Assembly: GCF_901709675.1 (NCBI RefSeq)
Contig: NC_051106.1
Coordinates: 5,278,001-5,342,000, forward strand
Source: Syngnathus acus
Lineage: Eukaryota; Chordata; Actinopteri; Syngnathiformes; Syngnathidae
Direction of reading: 5' to 3'
DNA: 64,000 bases
The notes beneath the pieces were generated by a model, which was not told where the DNA came from, searched no databases, and was given only the letters and a program-made list of their open reading frames with translations. Below are positions 1 through 11,153 of this stretch, one piece after another (position 1 is the first letter of the stretch; each line of letters opens with the position of its first letter). Position numbers and translations under genes: made by a program.

Positions 1-399
1 CGTCTGGTAAAAATTGAAAGCCTTTTCATCTCTGGGGGCTTAAAGGGTCAAAGGAACACCAAATAAGCCTCCCCGTTGTGTTGCTTTGCTCCCCCTTCCC
101 TTTCCAGCTTGTAACAAACTGCACCTTTGTCGGATGCAGCCTCTGTCAGGTCGGGGCCGGGGGGGTTGCGGGGGATTGGGGGAGAGCGTTGCCCTCAGGT
201 TGAGGCTTTGGAGACCCTGTCAGCTTCAAAATGGGGTCTGCTTTATTTCACCCCTTGACCTCGGGCCCGAAAAGAGCCACGCAGGAAAAACACAGAGATA
301 TATGATACATCAAGGCCTAGTGAAACTCCTCGACTGGGAAATGAGGACGCAGCAAAGTGCAGACTGAGCACAAAATGAATGAGCTTATTGTTGTGACTC

Positions 400-419
400 T
401 TTTTTTTTTTTTTTTTTTT
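400..419. repeat. Poly-T tract (20 T)
   Basis: An uninterrupted run of 20 T followed by a short C run. It is simple sequence. No element body is recognisable next to it, so it is not assigned as the tail of a retroposon. Confidence 0.95.
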
Positions 420-1005
420 CCCCCTTTTACATTGAATCAATGTCACCGAAACAATTTCCAACTTATGTGGCTCCTCTACACACCACAGCCGGTGTGCAGT
501 GTTTTCTATCCTGCCGACGTCTGAAATGAACGTGCGGTTGTCTGCACGCTGTTTGCACCTTGTTTACGCTCATTTACAAACTCAGCCAGATAATGAGGCA
601 AATTCATTTGCCAGTTTGCTGAAGCGCCCAAGTAAAGATAACGTGTTAGCGGGGTATGAAAAAGATCATGCTGAATTAATTTGACAAAACAATTTAAATA
701 TTTTAAAGCAGTGACTAGAAGTTGTCAAAATTAAGGCAATTACATTGAATTAAATTAAACGCTATAATCTTGAAAGTATTTTTTCATTCACAAAAGCATA
801 ATTTTGACATTGGGAATCGAATGGAATTTGTTTTTGATTTACTAACAATAAATTATGAGTGCATGAAAAACATGCTGATTAATCGGTATATCTTGTATAC
901 AAAACTTGATTGTTACAATGTTTCCAACGTGTGTATCTGTATTTTTGATTTTGTTTACATTTTTCTCAGTATGTAAAATATACTATATCTATATGGCAAA
1001 ATATT

Positions 1006-1033
1006 TTTATTTATTTATTTATTTATTTATTTA
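1006..1033. repeat. TTTA microsatellite (7 units)
   Basis: Seven uninterrupted TTTA units. It is a simple tetranucleotide repeat that is probably length-variable between individuals. Confidence 0.95.
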
Positions 1034-1252
1034 CATGTGAACATGAACATTTATTAGATGTCTTAAATTTGTGGATTTTGTAAATATTTCCCATTAGCTT
1101 GCCACAATAGCATGAAATGAATTGAATTGATTAACATTGGTGATATTGCTGAACGGTAAATCAATCCAAAGCGGGGCAGGGGGCACAAGCCAGGGGGTGT
1201 CCGTGGGGATGCGTTGACAAAAAGGCCTCCTTTTGTTTTGTGGGCCAGTCCT

Positions 1253-1310
1253 TGACCTTGGAAAAGGGGGGTTCTAAGCTTCCAAACTGGGTCCTGGGTG
1301 AGAGTATATA
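1253..1310 (+). promoter_or_regulatory. Weak promoter-like pair: nuclear-receptor half-site and TATATA
   Basis: TGACCTTGG at 1253-1261 is, on the other strand, CCAAGGTCA, which fits the NR5A/ESRR-type extended half-site. About 45 bp downstream lies TATATA at 1305-1310. Both words are short and occur by chance in 64 kb, and no transcript start, CpG island or coding exon follows. I list it only as a weak possibility. Confidence 0.12.
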
Positions 1311-1345
1311 GGGCAAGAGCTTGGGTTCATGGGGTCAGTGTCAGT

Positions 1346-2284
1346 GCTCAGCGGCATTAATGAGTGACCTTCGTGAAATGCTACAAGAGGAGGTGGAGAT
1401 GAAGGGAGGAGGGGGAAATAAAGAGGGATAAAAATTGTAAAGCCCTGGGAGAATCAGGACTGAGACCTGTTTCTCCAAGATAACGGAGATTGGCCTATGA
1501 AAATGCATCCATCACAAGGCCACTAAGCCGGAGCCTTCTTTTGTGTGGTCGTATAGACCCTGTTGGCTGAGGCTGCGGGAGGAAGATGAGGAGGAAGAGG
1601 AGAAGGTGGGTGAGATGAAGGCGAAGGGGGATGGGGATGTCAATCTGTGGAAATGGAAGAACGGACGAGAGCGGAGGTTGGGGTCAGTCGGGCCAGCCTG
1701 GCGTGGACAAGTGAAAAGGAAAAACTCCATTGCCTATTCAACAGGGGGGAGATGTTTAAGAAAATAGAGGTCTGCCTATCTTATGACTGGCTGACCTGGT
1801 GAAGGTTTCTAATTTTCTTTTTTGGAGTCAAGCTCTCATCCAAGAAGATACATGTGGATGTGTCGAAGATGGAATAAGTCCAGTCAATTAACCTGATATT
1901 TAATTTTAATATTATAGCCATTAAACAATGGCTATTACGTAAGACTGAAAGTATCTTCAAAAATCATCTGTAATTGTTCAAATTCAACATTTGTCTACTT
2001 TCTAGTGAGTTGTGTTTGCTTCCAACAATTTCCTGCTCACCGCAAAGTTTTCAAGGAGACATTCACCTTGTCCTCTGTGTATGTACTGCATGTTCCGTAC
2101 CCTGATGTGAGGAGCAGCTTGACACAGACAAGCTCATGTGCATGTGTGTGTTGGGGGAATCGACTGTTCATGATTATGACTTTTATGCCAAAGTAAAAGT
2201 GGCACACGTACGCATTTGAATGAATATGACTGCCTTCAACTTTTTTCTTTATTTTTTTTTTGCTTTCTACTTCTTTCCCCTCAG
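1346..2284. other. Non-coding stretch, no gene seen
   Basis: Purine-rich patches occur at about 1385-1430 and 1570-1640 (GAGGA-type words). They leave frames open on both strands at 1512-1767, giving acidic or serine-rich low-complexity translations. These are compositional artefacts. No other feature is supported. Confidence 0.55.
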
Positions 2285-2505
2285 GCCTTTTAATTTCCAC
2301 CGGTCCTGTGGCTTCCGTCCATCGCACAGACAGATGTGCCATAGGCGCTTTAAAGCGCCGTAATGTATACATTATTCATATCACTCCACAAAAGGTGCTC
2401 ATTAAACTTTACACGGCCAATGGAGGAGGCAGCGGCGGATTGAAAGTGGCTCCCGCATCACAGATGTCACTGTGGACTGACAGAGAAAGGCAAGCGTTGA
2501 TTTGA
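2285..2505 (+). other. Exon-like segment, possible last coding exon (weak)
   Basis: A long pyrimidine tract ending CCCCTCAG sits just upstream, which is a good-looking splice acceptor. One frame stays open from the acceptor to a TGA at 2503-2505, about 73 codons. AATAAA follows at 2614-2619, about 110 bp after the stop. Acceptor, open frame, stop and poly-A signal in that order is the shape of a terminal exon. I do not recognise the translation: it is rich in Arg, Lys and Ile early, then has a Gly-Gly-Gly-Ser-Gly-Gly stretch. Chance is a real alternative, because pyrimidine tracts and AATAAA are common in A+T-rich DNA. Confidence 0.15.
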
Positions 2506-2619
2506 AGATGGCTTTGATTTAACTGCAGCCGTATTCACATTTGGTTTTATCCTTCCTTGCCTCTCACCTCTATCGTCTATTGAGCCCAGTTAATGGAATT
2601 GAGTTGAAGGGTGAATAAA

Positions 2620-5367
2620 AATCATGTTAAAAAAAACAGACTTAATTTATTGTGGATTATAGCATGCAAATCAATATGGCTGGATAAAGATGCTGCAGCA
2701 TCAAATCAGTACAGGACTGTATTTCGATGTAGAATCATTTTTCCATCAAATCCTTTTTTTTTTTTTTTTTTATTTTAAATCTGCATTTTCCCAACAGTGT
2801 TTCTTACAGCACAAACAAGCTGCCACGGAGGTCACTCGGGTAGCTAAGACCTACTGTACATGCTTTGCATTTCCTTTGGCCTTAGTCTCAGCAGAGCATT
2901 TATCCCTTTATAATGCATCACTTAGCGCCCCCTCCCTTCTCCTCTATTGCCCATAAAAGGCTTTGGCTGGCAGGTACAGTAAGCATTTGGGACCAACAAA
3001 AGCTTGGCGCCGAGCTGAGAAAAACAAGCACGCCGGGGAAACGAGCTGTCATCACAACGGCGAGGCTCCTCTCGCCACGTGTTCGGCGCTTCTGCTCGCT
3101 ACCCCCAAGGTCCTCTTGCGCTCATAAATACATAATTACGCCCGCCGCCCGCCCGCCATGATGATTTCTGTTTTCATCAGCTGTCACAAATGACCTGAAT
3201 TACCCATCACTGTTTGACCCAAATGCAGCCGTCAGATATGTTAATCACAGTTTACGTAACCACTTAACCCGCTCCCTCCATCAACTTTGTGGGCCTCCGA
3301 GCTTGCCACCTTGCACCTGTCACAAGATGAAGCAAACTTATTGAATGTGATACATGACTTGTGTCCCTGAAGACCAGAAGAGAAGACAAGATGATTGGAA
3401 TGTTGCTAATCTACAAGTTATTCTACACAACAAAATGGAAGAACCATACTTGAGCTACCAACAAAATGAAAAGTAGTAGGATTATAAACATTTACTAAAA
3501 TATTGACTCGTTTCTTGTCTTCAACCACTTAAGTCAAATTCCAATCGAATAGCAAGAAGACCCCTTTTAGCTTCAGACTGTTGGTGGTTGACTAAAAGCC
3601 TCCACCAACCCACTCTAACCTTCCCAGCGTGTTTTAAAGACAAGCGTGTTTGACATTTTGGTGTTTGAACTCGTGTAGTTCTTATACTGAAGAGTCTTTG
3701 CTTCAGATGCAAGCATGGCTCAGGTCACTTTGGGATTTATAAGTACAATCTGACGATGTGCTTGAATAAATATTACTTACCCTGGAGTTCCAGTCATGGA
3801 ATAGTAGTGTTGTGACAAAATGATCTCATGAGAGGATTCTTTGCCAGAAAAATAAGTTACTATGTGACAAACTGGATTCCTTTTTTAAGAATCATTGCAG
3901 TTGTGTAATGTTCCACTGAAGCATATTATAACTGATCAGCTCTCACACTGCCCATGAAAGAAGTCATTTGTTCGCCTTTTTCCGTGTTCTGTGACACTTT
4001 CCGACTAGCAATTTTCCACCTTCGGAGATAGAATAGGAGCCATAATCAAGAAGGTCAGGCCAATGTGTTAGGATGTGTTTTTAATGCCGGGATAGGTGTG
4101 TGAAGTTTAACACATCCATGTGTCAGAGAAGCTATTGTCTCCATCAAGGATGAAATGTGGCCACCAGAGATGGTTTATAGTTTGGTGTTGAATGTTTCTC
4201 ACCATGTTCATGATTCGTTACTTGAGGAATGACTCATTCATTTCGATTGATTGCTGTAAAACCTTTTGGTACGCTGTGATTTTGCTTTTTTTAGTCCATT
4301 TTTATTTGGGCTTAGAATTAAGACAAAATAATGTGAGTTTTCATCTGTTAATTAACCCCAAAGTATCTCAGTTTCCTATGAATAACAGTGCTGAACTTCT
4401 CATTAATGTATATAAATACTTGTTCAATTTAATAAAAAAAACCTTTTTGTTCTTCTAGCATTAGTCAGTGACATTTGCTCAGCGTTGCTAAGTGATCACT
4501 TTGTACTCCTTGCTCAAGTACATTATGTTTACTCATCTATTGTAAGTGGTTATAATTAGACACATCGCTTTAGCAGCTTAGCGTGAGCAGTTTTTTTTAA
4601 TTTATTTATTTTTTATGCAGTCTGTGGATAAGCGCTACAACAAGTCTGAACAAGGGGCTTTTGCAACGTTATCTCATTAGCGCTACTTATAACAGATATC
4701 ATCCTGTACACGTGTGTGAGCCGACACGCCGTACCCTGAAGCGCAGGCCTGATAACGTGTTTCCACACACAGGAGCGGCTAGATTCGGCGCTGCCATCTT
4801 CTCTTTGCATTAACAGCGCCCGCAGTCGGCGTATGCTCTGATCAAAGGGACAAATCTATCCAGGAGCAATCAGGTTGCCAAGCTCTCGTCGAGGCTGCTG
4901 ACAACTTCAGGCTCTTTGATCAGAAGAGAAATCATCCTCAGCACGCCGGCTGCTTGGATGCCTTTGTCTGGGGCCAGGAAATAGGGGACGTGATAGCTCC
5001 CTCTCGGTGCTCTCCTTCTTCTTCGCTGCTTTGCCTTTTGGCAGACAGGATGAAAGCTTACCCCAATTATAAGTGAAAACACCCCCGATGAACCGAGTGC
5101 TGCTTCTGGGGTGCATTCAGCCTCCGTCAGCTCATATACAGTATGTACTGTATATGCACGGCTATCTGCCATACTATAAAACATTGAGTAGTGCCTCCAA
5201 GGTTTAACGGCCTAAAGCTTGTGAAATTCTGCCAAACATTTTCATAAAATGTCTTGAAAGTTGAACAAAAGAATAGTTCACTTCCCTCCCATGTGTAACC
5301 CAATGAGATATTCCAACAAACAAAGCCTTTAAGAGGATATTTTACATTTTTGCATCTCAAACAAGTA
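2620..5367. other. Non-coding stretch, no gene seen
   Basis: It holds a POU octamer ATGCAAAT at 2664, an 18-T run at 2754-2771, and A+T-rich sequence with short open frames on both strands. The 104- and 69-codon minus-strand frames at 4870-5184 overlap each other in different frames and have no recognisable domain. I found no RNA gene or mobile element. Confidence 0.5.
2754..2771. repeat. Poly-T tract (18 T)
   Basis: An uninterrupted 18-T run, simple sequence with no associated element body recognised. Confidence 0.95.
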
Positions 5368-5450
5368 CCGTATTTTCCGGACTATAATCCACTACCTTTT
5401 GCACAAGCTTTGAACCCTGCGACTTATCGTCCAGTGGAGCTTATCTATGG
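5368..5450 (+). mobile_element. MITE copy D, truncated, second subfamily
   Basis: It begins with CCGTATTTTCCGGACTATAA directly after a TA. It continues with the words TTTTGCACAAGCTTTGAACC, then ACTTATCGTCCAGTGGAGC and TTATCTATGG. These line up in order with the reverse complement of the copy at 42688-42845, so both belong to one subfamily. Similarity fades after about 5450. No matching right-hand terminal repeat (ending ...AATACGG followed by TA) is found nearby, so the copy is either truncated or belongs to a longer version whose far end has decayed. It is non-autonomous, with no transposase. Confidence 0.7.
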
Positions 5451-6210
5451 ATTTTTTTATGATTTTTATGATATTGTATGAAAAGACTCCATACATGAGT
5501 CTTGAAGCTCAATTTCAAACCCTACCACTGTGAGCTAAAGCATTGGAGGTAAAACAACCGATGGTGAAAGATGGACAGGTGTGCTGGCATTGTGCTTTTC
5601 TGAAGATCACTGATTTACATTCCAGTCACACACACCCACACACGCATACAGACGCGCAGACTCTCCCCAAACACATCTTACCGTTTCACTCGTGTGACTG
5701 CAGTTCAAGGTAGACCACCCACCCCTCAGCACCTAATCAAGAAGCAAATGGTTATCTCGCTTCCTAGCTCTTATAGGGGTGAAGCGTTATCGCCGGTTTC
5801 TGGTCCAACCTGAGATGGGAATGTAACCCCAAAAGTTACATCAAATCTATACTACTGAGAATGTATGTGAATAAAATCCTTTCCTCTTGAAGTCAGGTAC
5901 ATTACGCTGACTCGGAGTGACTGTTTCAAAGGTGTCAACAGTCTGAGAAGCATATCAGGTGTCTGTCTTTAAAGCCCATCCTGCTGTCAGTGAAGCTCTT
6001 TGGGCAATTACACGTCTGTCAAGTGTCGCCTAGCCGGGCTCTCACTGACAAGGGTTATGTCAAGCAGTCAGCCATTACAGCAACCCAAATGGAGTCTGCA
6101 TTGTTTGGAGCTCGCAGGAAGTGGCTACGGCACGGAAGAGTGAGCAGAGGCTCTACGTAGTGTGACTGAGGAATCGAGCTAACGGGTAGTTTTGGAGATT
6201 GGAGGATGGT

Positions 6211-6226
6211 TGTGTGTGTGTGTGTG
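6211..6226. repeat. (TG)8 microsatellite
   Basis: Eight uninterrupted TG units followed by a G-rich stretch. Confidence 0.9.
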
Positions 6227-6688
6227 GGAGTGAGTGAGGGGTGGTGGAGTGGGGTGGGGGTTTGGGGGGAGTTTTATCATATTTCTCACAGCTAGAATTG
6301 CAGCAAGGGTGTTTTTTTCCCCCCTCAGTGTATTGAGCCTGGAGACTCATCTCGGCAAGTTAAATCTTAGCCCAGGGCACCAGCTTTTGTATTCATGAGT
6401 TCCAGTTGACCTGTCTTCAGGCTGTGAAGAGGGTTATGCAAAATGAAAAAGAAAAACAAATATTAATCTAGGGACAGGTCTTCCATTTTTTATTGAGTCT
6501 TATTGACAGCTATGTATGTGCATTTTTGTGTGTGTCAAATACAAATAAATAGTATGTCATTAAAACAACAGTTTACCCAAATGTGCACACTTTGCTTCGA
6601 TTAGCCGGGGGAAAGGCCGTGTTCCATCCTACAAGGGCATAAATGCACTCTTCCACCTATGCAAGTGTAGGAAAATACCAAAATTAAG

Positions 6689-6703
6689 AAAAAAAAAAAA
6701 AAA
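6689..6703. repeat. Poly-A tract (15 A)
   Basis: An uninterrupted 15-A run. No retroposon body is seen upstream. Confidence 0.9.
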
Positions 6704-7245
6704 TTGGACTGTGTTTAAGATAGTCTTCCTGCACATGGACACAAAAATAGGGCCCTGATACTTTCAAGTAATCTAACTGGTTGCAATTTCTCCATCTTTA
6801 TCTCCATCCAGGAACGCTGACTCATCATAATTCTTAAATAACCAACAAATCAATACATTCTCCACCATTCACAAAGTGCTTTGCACCTTCATTGTGTCTT
6901 TTCAACGTGTATGACATCCTGACAGCATGATCAGATTGTTTTCCAGCACTGCGTACGTTTATAATGCTTTGTTTGCTTTGTCGACTGAATTGTCTATCAC
7001 AGGTGCTCGGAGTTAAAAGCCCTCGCTTGTAAAAGAAGAAGAAAGATTGAATCTGGGTCACTTGAATGCATTCTCGTCCGTCAATGCGCTACGTCTCCTC
7101 AAGCCTGAGACGTTAGGCACATTGTCAAGTATTAATGAAGAAAGCGTCCCTGTAGGACTGGTGTTTGTCAAACCAAATTACATACATTCAGTTGGAAAGG
7201 TGAGGATTAATCTTTCAAATCCCTTCTGGATGTGTAGGATGCCCC

Positions 7246-7267
7246 CCCTAACCCTAACCCCCCCCCA
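7246..7267. repeat. Short telomere-like motif in a C-rich tract
   Basis: Two CCCTAA units plus CCC at 7246-7260, followed by further C to 7267. This equals the vertebrate telomere repeat on the opposite strand. It is too short to be a true interstitial telomere array and may be a chance product of a C-rich tract. Confidence 0.5.
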
Positions 7268-7914
7268 CATACGGTCCCGAGCTGGAAATAACTCCCCTGA
7301 CGCTGACACGAATTGGCTGAGCAGAAACATTGTGCTGTTATGTATAGCACACTGTACATACTGCATGATGGGCATGATGGGATGCTGTGAACGTAGACAC
7401 ACACATGCTGACAGCAAGACACCGCCTTTTATGGCAGCTTCTAAATATTTACTATACACACATACAACAAAAACTAGAGCAGAATGTATCTGAACAATGT
7501 TCCAGCTACACTTTGGTGTATTCCGCCAGGGAGTTTGGCACAGATTTTTGTGTGCAGAACATAAGTAACAGATTTATTTGAAACTATTTGTTGAAATTTG
7601 TTCAACAGATTACAAGCCGTTCCAAAGTGACTTCTATCAAGTCTGTTTACTTTGTTTGGGAGGAAGCAAGCAACGCTGATAGGAAAAAAAAAGAATGGAA
7701 AATGATTTGTAGCAATGGTTGAAGCGCCAGTCCCATGTGGTGGGGGTTTGTTGTGGAAAGCAAAAATAATTCTCAGTCAATTAGACACTGTTGATAATGC
7801 AGAGAATGGCTGTGTGATGCCTGCTGCTTTATGGCGGGGATTTGGCCTGCCATGGGAAGGAAACATTGGAGGTGGATGTGCACACGCCCCCCCCTTCCTC
7901 CCATGCTAGTGTCT

Positions 7915-8110
7915 TGCTGAGATTTAAATAAGCCTCAGATTACTTGAGGGCCTTTAAATGCAAATTTGGGTGAGCGTGCAAAGCCCCTACTGTAAATCTC
8001 AACCTTATCATTTGCCTCCCAGATTATGGCCTGTCTGAGATGGGAGGCTGGCTGCAGGCCCCCCAGTAAACTGCAGGCCAGGGGCCACTCTGGGTAGATA
8101 GAGTGAAAGC
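7915..8110. promoter_or_regulatory. Possible non-coding regulatory element
   Basis: The stretch contains a POU octamer ATGCAAAT at 7958-7965 inside a mixed-composition block of several short symmetric words (TTTAAATG, AAATTTGGG, CTGCAGGCC twice at about 8050-8080). It does not look like simple sequence or a known transposon. Its compositional texture is like that of fish conserved non-coding elements, but conservation cannot be judged from this sequence alone. Confidence 0.2.
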
Positions 8111-9480
8111 GCAAGAGAGGGAAGCTGGATGGATGGTATGTATGCCAAGGTCAACGTTGTCTGCACTCCACATGATCAGCCAGCATCGGGAAATTTGAAT
8201 CGTGGAATTTTATAGTGTGGAATATTTTTGTGTCTGTGCACACTTTGACTAATTGGTGTTTTATTTTGAAATCCCTATTCCCCTCATTCCAGTTCACTTG
8301 CTCTTCCTCATGCGTCATCTAGCTCCGCCCTTATTGTGGTCACCTGTTCTCAATTACCTTATGTGTTAAATAGTCTGCATCTCACCTGTCTTGTGCTGAA
8401 GTCTTCTTTTTGTGCACACCGAAGTGGTCATAGCCGATGAAGCATTTCCTTGCCAATCCATCTCTACGCCACAGTCCTCCGTTAACCAGGTCTTGTCAAT
8501 TGTGCAATAATCAATTGAGAGAATGAAAATAAGTGAGCATAACTGCCTTTTATATTGTATATTATGGTGCACAGCTTGCATATGATCGAGTTAGAATAGC
8601 AGATGTTGGCCTATTGCCTCCAATGACATTTATGCTTTTGAAAGATGAAAGACTGCTGGCTTGTCAATGTATTTCTATTTTGAATGGGTCTCATATCATC
8701 ACTTAATGATTTGAAAAGACTGTTGGGGAAAGCAAACCGGAGCCAACAAACCCGTGACCCCTGCTCACTCATTCACTGAGTCAATGTGCAAAACAGACAC
8801 AGGTTCTGTTTTTAGAGGCTTACACTTCTCTCATGGAGCAAATATGAAGTAAATGTAAAGGATATTCTCAAAGAGAAAATCTGATTGTTATGTAACGGCA
8901 TTGATGGTTTATATGATTGCATCGTATTAGTGGTTGCATAAAGAGGTGAATTAAGTATGATAACGACAATTTCTTTTACAATCTCAAGAGGTCGCTGAAC
9001 TGCAGCGCGATGCCTCAGCATATGTTTCAGCACTATAAAACTTCATGTCAGGCCAGCCTGGTGTGTTTGTTGCGCATCTGGCTCACACAGCTGGTGTCGA
9101 CAAAGACCTACGCTGTCAAAAAAAGCACCACACTTAGGTCAAGGTCACGGTGGGAAACGTTACTGGTGCTTATGGTGGCCACCTTGTTGTGGTAGATGAC
9201 TCATTCTGTCTACAACACCACCTACTGCCTTGCTAACAAAGTCGCACTCATGCAGACAATTAAGCCCCCCCATTCTATACGCGTCCCCTTGTCATACATC
9301 GGCCCTTTCTCCAGGTGCTCACGGAGAATATGGATGAGGTCGAGGACATGAGCCCACCGGAGAGAGAACAGATGTCACATGCTTCTTGCAGCATCCTCAC
9401 AAAAATGTAGTTTGTATGTGTGTTTAAGCAGTGTCGGACGTGAAAGTTAAAGTCGGCCTTGCCTCTCTCAAGGGAAAGGC
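8111..9480. other. Non-coding stretch, no gene seen
   Basis: Apart from the possible repeat at about 8258-8420, nothing is recognised. Short open frames on both strands have no protein character. Confidence 0.5.
8258..8420 (+). mobile_element. Possible degenerate interspersed repeat
   Basis: The text from TTTTATTTTGAAATCCC through CACCTGTTCTCAATTACC to CACCTGTCTTGTGCTGAAG resembles a type of pyrimidine-rich sequence that recurs in fish genomes, probably as LTR- or retroelement-derived DNA. This is recognition from memory. I see no terminal repeats or target-site duplication and cannot fix the ends, so family and orientation are uncertain. Confidence 0.22.
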
Positions 9481-9632
9481 TGGAGGGGGGCAGTGAAATA
9501 AGAATCAAAATTATTTATAATATTTTTTATTGTGGAGGGGGGCAGTGAAATAATAATCAAAATTATTTATAATATTTTTTATTGTGGAGGGGGCAGTGAA
9601 ATAATAATAAAAATTCTTTATATTTTTTATTG
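9481..9632. repeat. Minisatellite, 52-bp unit, 2.9 copies
   Basis: Three head-to-tail copies at 9481-9532, 9533-9584 and 9585-9632 (52, 52 and 48 bp). Each starts with TGGAGGGG followed by CAGTGAAATAA and ends with an A+T-rich part closing in TTTTTTATTG. Copies 1 and 2 are nearly identical. Copy 3 has lost about four bases and carries extra substitutions. The high identity implies fairly recent tandem duplication. Confidence 0.95.
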
Positions 9633-10257
9633 TAAAAACTAACATATATATTGTATTTGTATTTGCTACAACTCTCATGAGAAGACATTGCGCTTCTTTG
9701 ATATGTCACAATGCATCTGTTATCCACCGTAATCAATAATATTGTGCATGCGCACTTCATTTAAATAACCGTCCCGAGAAGAGGTGATGTATCACTAGGG
9801 TGGGGGAAGTCATTTTGTGATGTAGCAAGTGACAAGTCAAGGTCCTTTGTCATGGCAGCATTTGTGCAGCTATGTATCATTCATGGCTCCGATTGTTGAC
9901 ACGGTTGATTACATGAGGCACATTAATGGCACCGACATAGCTTCAATGCAGATTGCTGGTTGTTTTGCTAGGGTATAATCCTGATTAGAAACATTTTACC
10001 TTTGTTATAATTACACGCACAGGGCCCTTAGAGTGTGCTCTCAATTGTCAAGGATCTCATTAGACATCTAACTGATAATAAACAATTCATGCTCTGGTTT
10101 CTACATGGGCAAAAGAGCTACTGGGTTCTTTGAGATGCCTCCCTCTGTGGTAGCCCGAATGAACATATATTTTATTCAATTGGCCTGTCGGATTAGCAGA
10201 ATATTCTATGGATTAGGTGCTTGGTTGACTGATGCTTTTCTCTTTTTTTTTATTCAG
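9633..10257. other. Non-coding stretch before an exon candidate
   Basis: No gene is recognised. The last 30 bases (about 10228-10257) form a strong-looking splice acceptor: a TTGACTGATG branch-point-like word, then a long pyrimidine run ending TTATTCAG. Confidence 0.5.
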
Positions 10258-10383
10258 AGTCTCGTCTACTGAATGGAGTCTGCATTTCGAAGAAGACTTG
10301 AGTGGTGTACTAATTTTTACAGGCCATGTTTGGCCACAAGGGAATAAGACTTTGGAGGACCATGGAAGTTGCAGATGCATCTT
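10258..10383 (+). other. Exon candidate, 126 bp, open frame (best in window)
   Basis: The segment follows a strong acceptor (branch-like TTGACTGATG, pyrimidine run, TTATTCAG ending at 10257) and ends at a consensus donor GTAAGT at 10384. It is 126 bp, a multiple of three. The frame starting at 10259 is open for all 41 complete codons. That translation has a Trp-Ser-Leu-His-Phe start, an acidic Glu-Glu-Asp, an Asn-Lys-Thr glycosylation sequon and a Cys-Arg-Cys close to the end, which would suit an extracellular protein. I do not recognise the family. A second acceptor-like TTTTTACAG ends at 10322, and the 61 bp after it are also open in another frame beginning with an ATG. About 40 codons stay open by chance in some frame roughly a third of the time, so the splice signals carry most of the weight. 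Confidence 0.3.
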
Positions 10384-10944
10384 GTAAGTACTATAAATGC
10401 ACGCATTGCATGTTTATATAAATATATATGCTGTATGTTTTGTACGTGCATATGTTCAGCAAGCTTTTTAATCAGAGCCATGGTCTGCTCAGGTTTGCAC
10501 ATCAGCTATTCATCTTTCATTTGGAGGCGACGTCACGCAAAGGATGAGTGTGCATCCTGCATGTGTGTGTAACCGCAGGATGAGTACATGTTACACAAAT
10601 GTTCATAATTACACATAGCTTTGTAGAAGGAAAGTCGTTTGTAGGATGGAAAGTGGATTTGAAAGGTCATTACATAAGTCGACAATCAGAGGGTATGCTG
10701 GTGATTCAGACGATGGTAAACATGTTGGGAAAATGAGGGAATGTTTTAGATTTTAGTATTTCCGGTGATTTAGTCATCACTCGGTGGAAGTTTTATGGGT
10801 ATGATGGTATACGTATGTGGAAGAACTGCGTTGTGGGGTGAGAGAATTGAAAAGTTTCTGCTTGTGGAACCTTTATCCAAAATCCCTTATGGTTATATAA
10901 TTCAGTTCCAGGAAAATACACTTGTACAGCTGCATGCTGCAGCT
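10384..10944. other. Non-coding stretch, no gene seen
   Basis: If the preceding exon candidate is real, this is the start of its downstream intron. Nothing else is recognised. Confidence 0.4.
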
Positions 10945-11117
10945 GAATGAATAAATAAATATATATATTTAATATCTATGTAGCTATACATATTTAATAT
11001 ATATATATATATACGCAAGAATGAATAAATATATACGTATATATATATTTTTAATATATATATATTTGTTTTTTTAAATATATATATATATATATACACA
11101 TATATATATATTTTTAA

Positions 11118-11148
<31 letters not shown>

Positions 11149-11153
11149 TATAT
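10945..11153. repeat. AT-repeat tract with an internal duplicated block
   Basis: About 200 bp made almost entirely of TA units broken by TTTTTAAATA-type words. The word GAATGAATAAAT occurs at 10945 and again at 11019, 74 bp apart, each time followed by a TA run and then TTTAATAT or TTTTAATATA. The tract therefore seems to contain a duplicated block as well as TA slippage. The 139-codon minus-strand open frame over it (Ile/Tyr-rich) is an artefact of the repeat. Confidence 0.9.

Larger units (their letters stand above)
1..1249. other. Non-coding stretch, no gene seen
   Basis: I see no gene here. It holds a run of 20 T at 400-419 and a short TTTA microsatellite at 1006-1033, in an A+T-rich background. 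Short open frames exist on both strands, but none has a recognisable protein character or exon signals. The part from 570 to 770 is rich in ATTA-type words and could be regulatory, but nothing in it is specific. Confidence 0.6.
5451..7245. other. Non-coding stretch with short simple repeats
   Basis: It holds CA-rich words at about 5627-5650, a (TG)8 run at 6211-6226 followed by G-rich sequence to about 6270, and a 15-A run at 6689-6703. No gene, RNA or transposon body is recognised. The 148-codon open frame at 7047-7493 has no recognisable domain, and its 3' half is open on the opposite strand in two frames. Confidence 0.55.

Noticed and set aside
7246-7267. Interstitial telomere array
   Set aside because: Only two and a half telomere-type units in a C-rich run, too short to claim a telomere origin.
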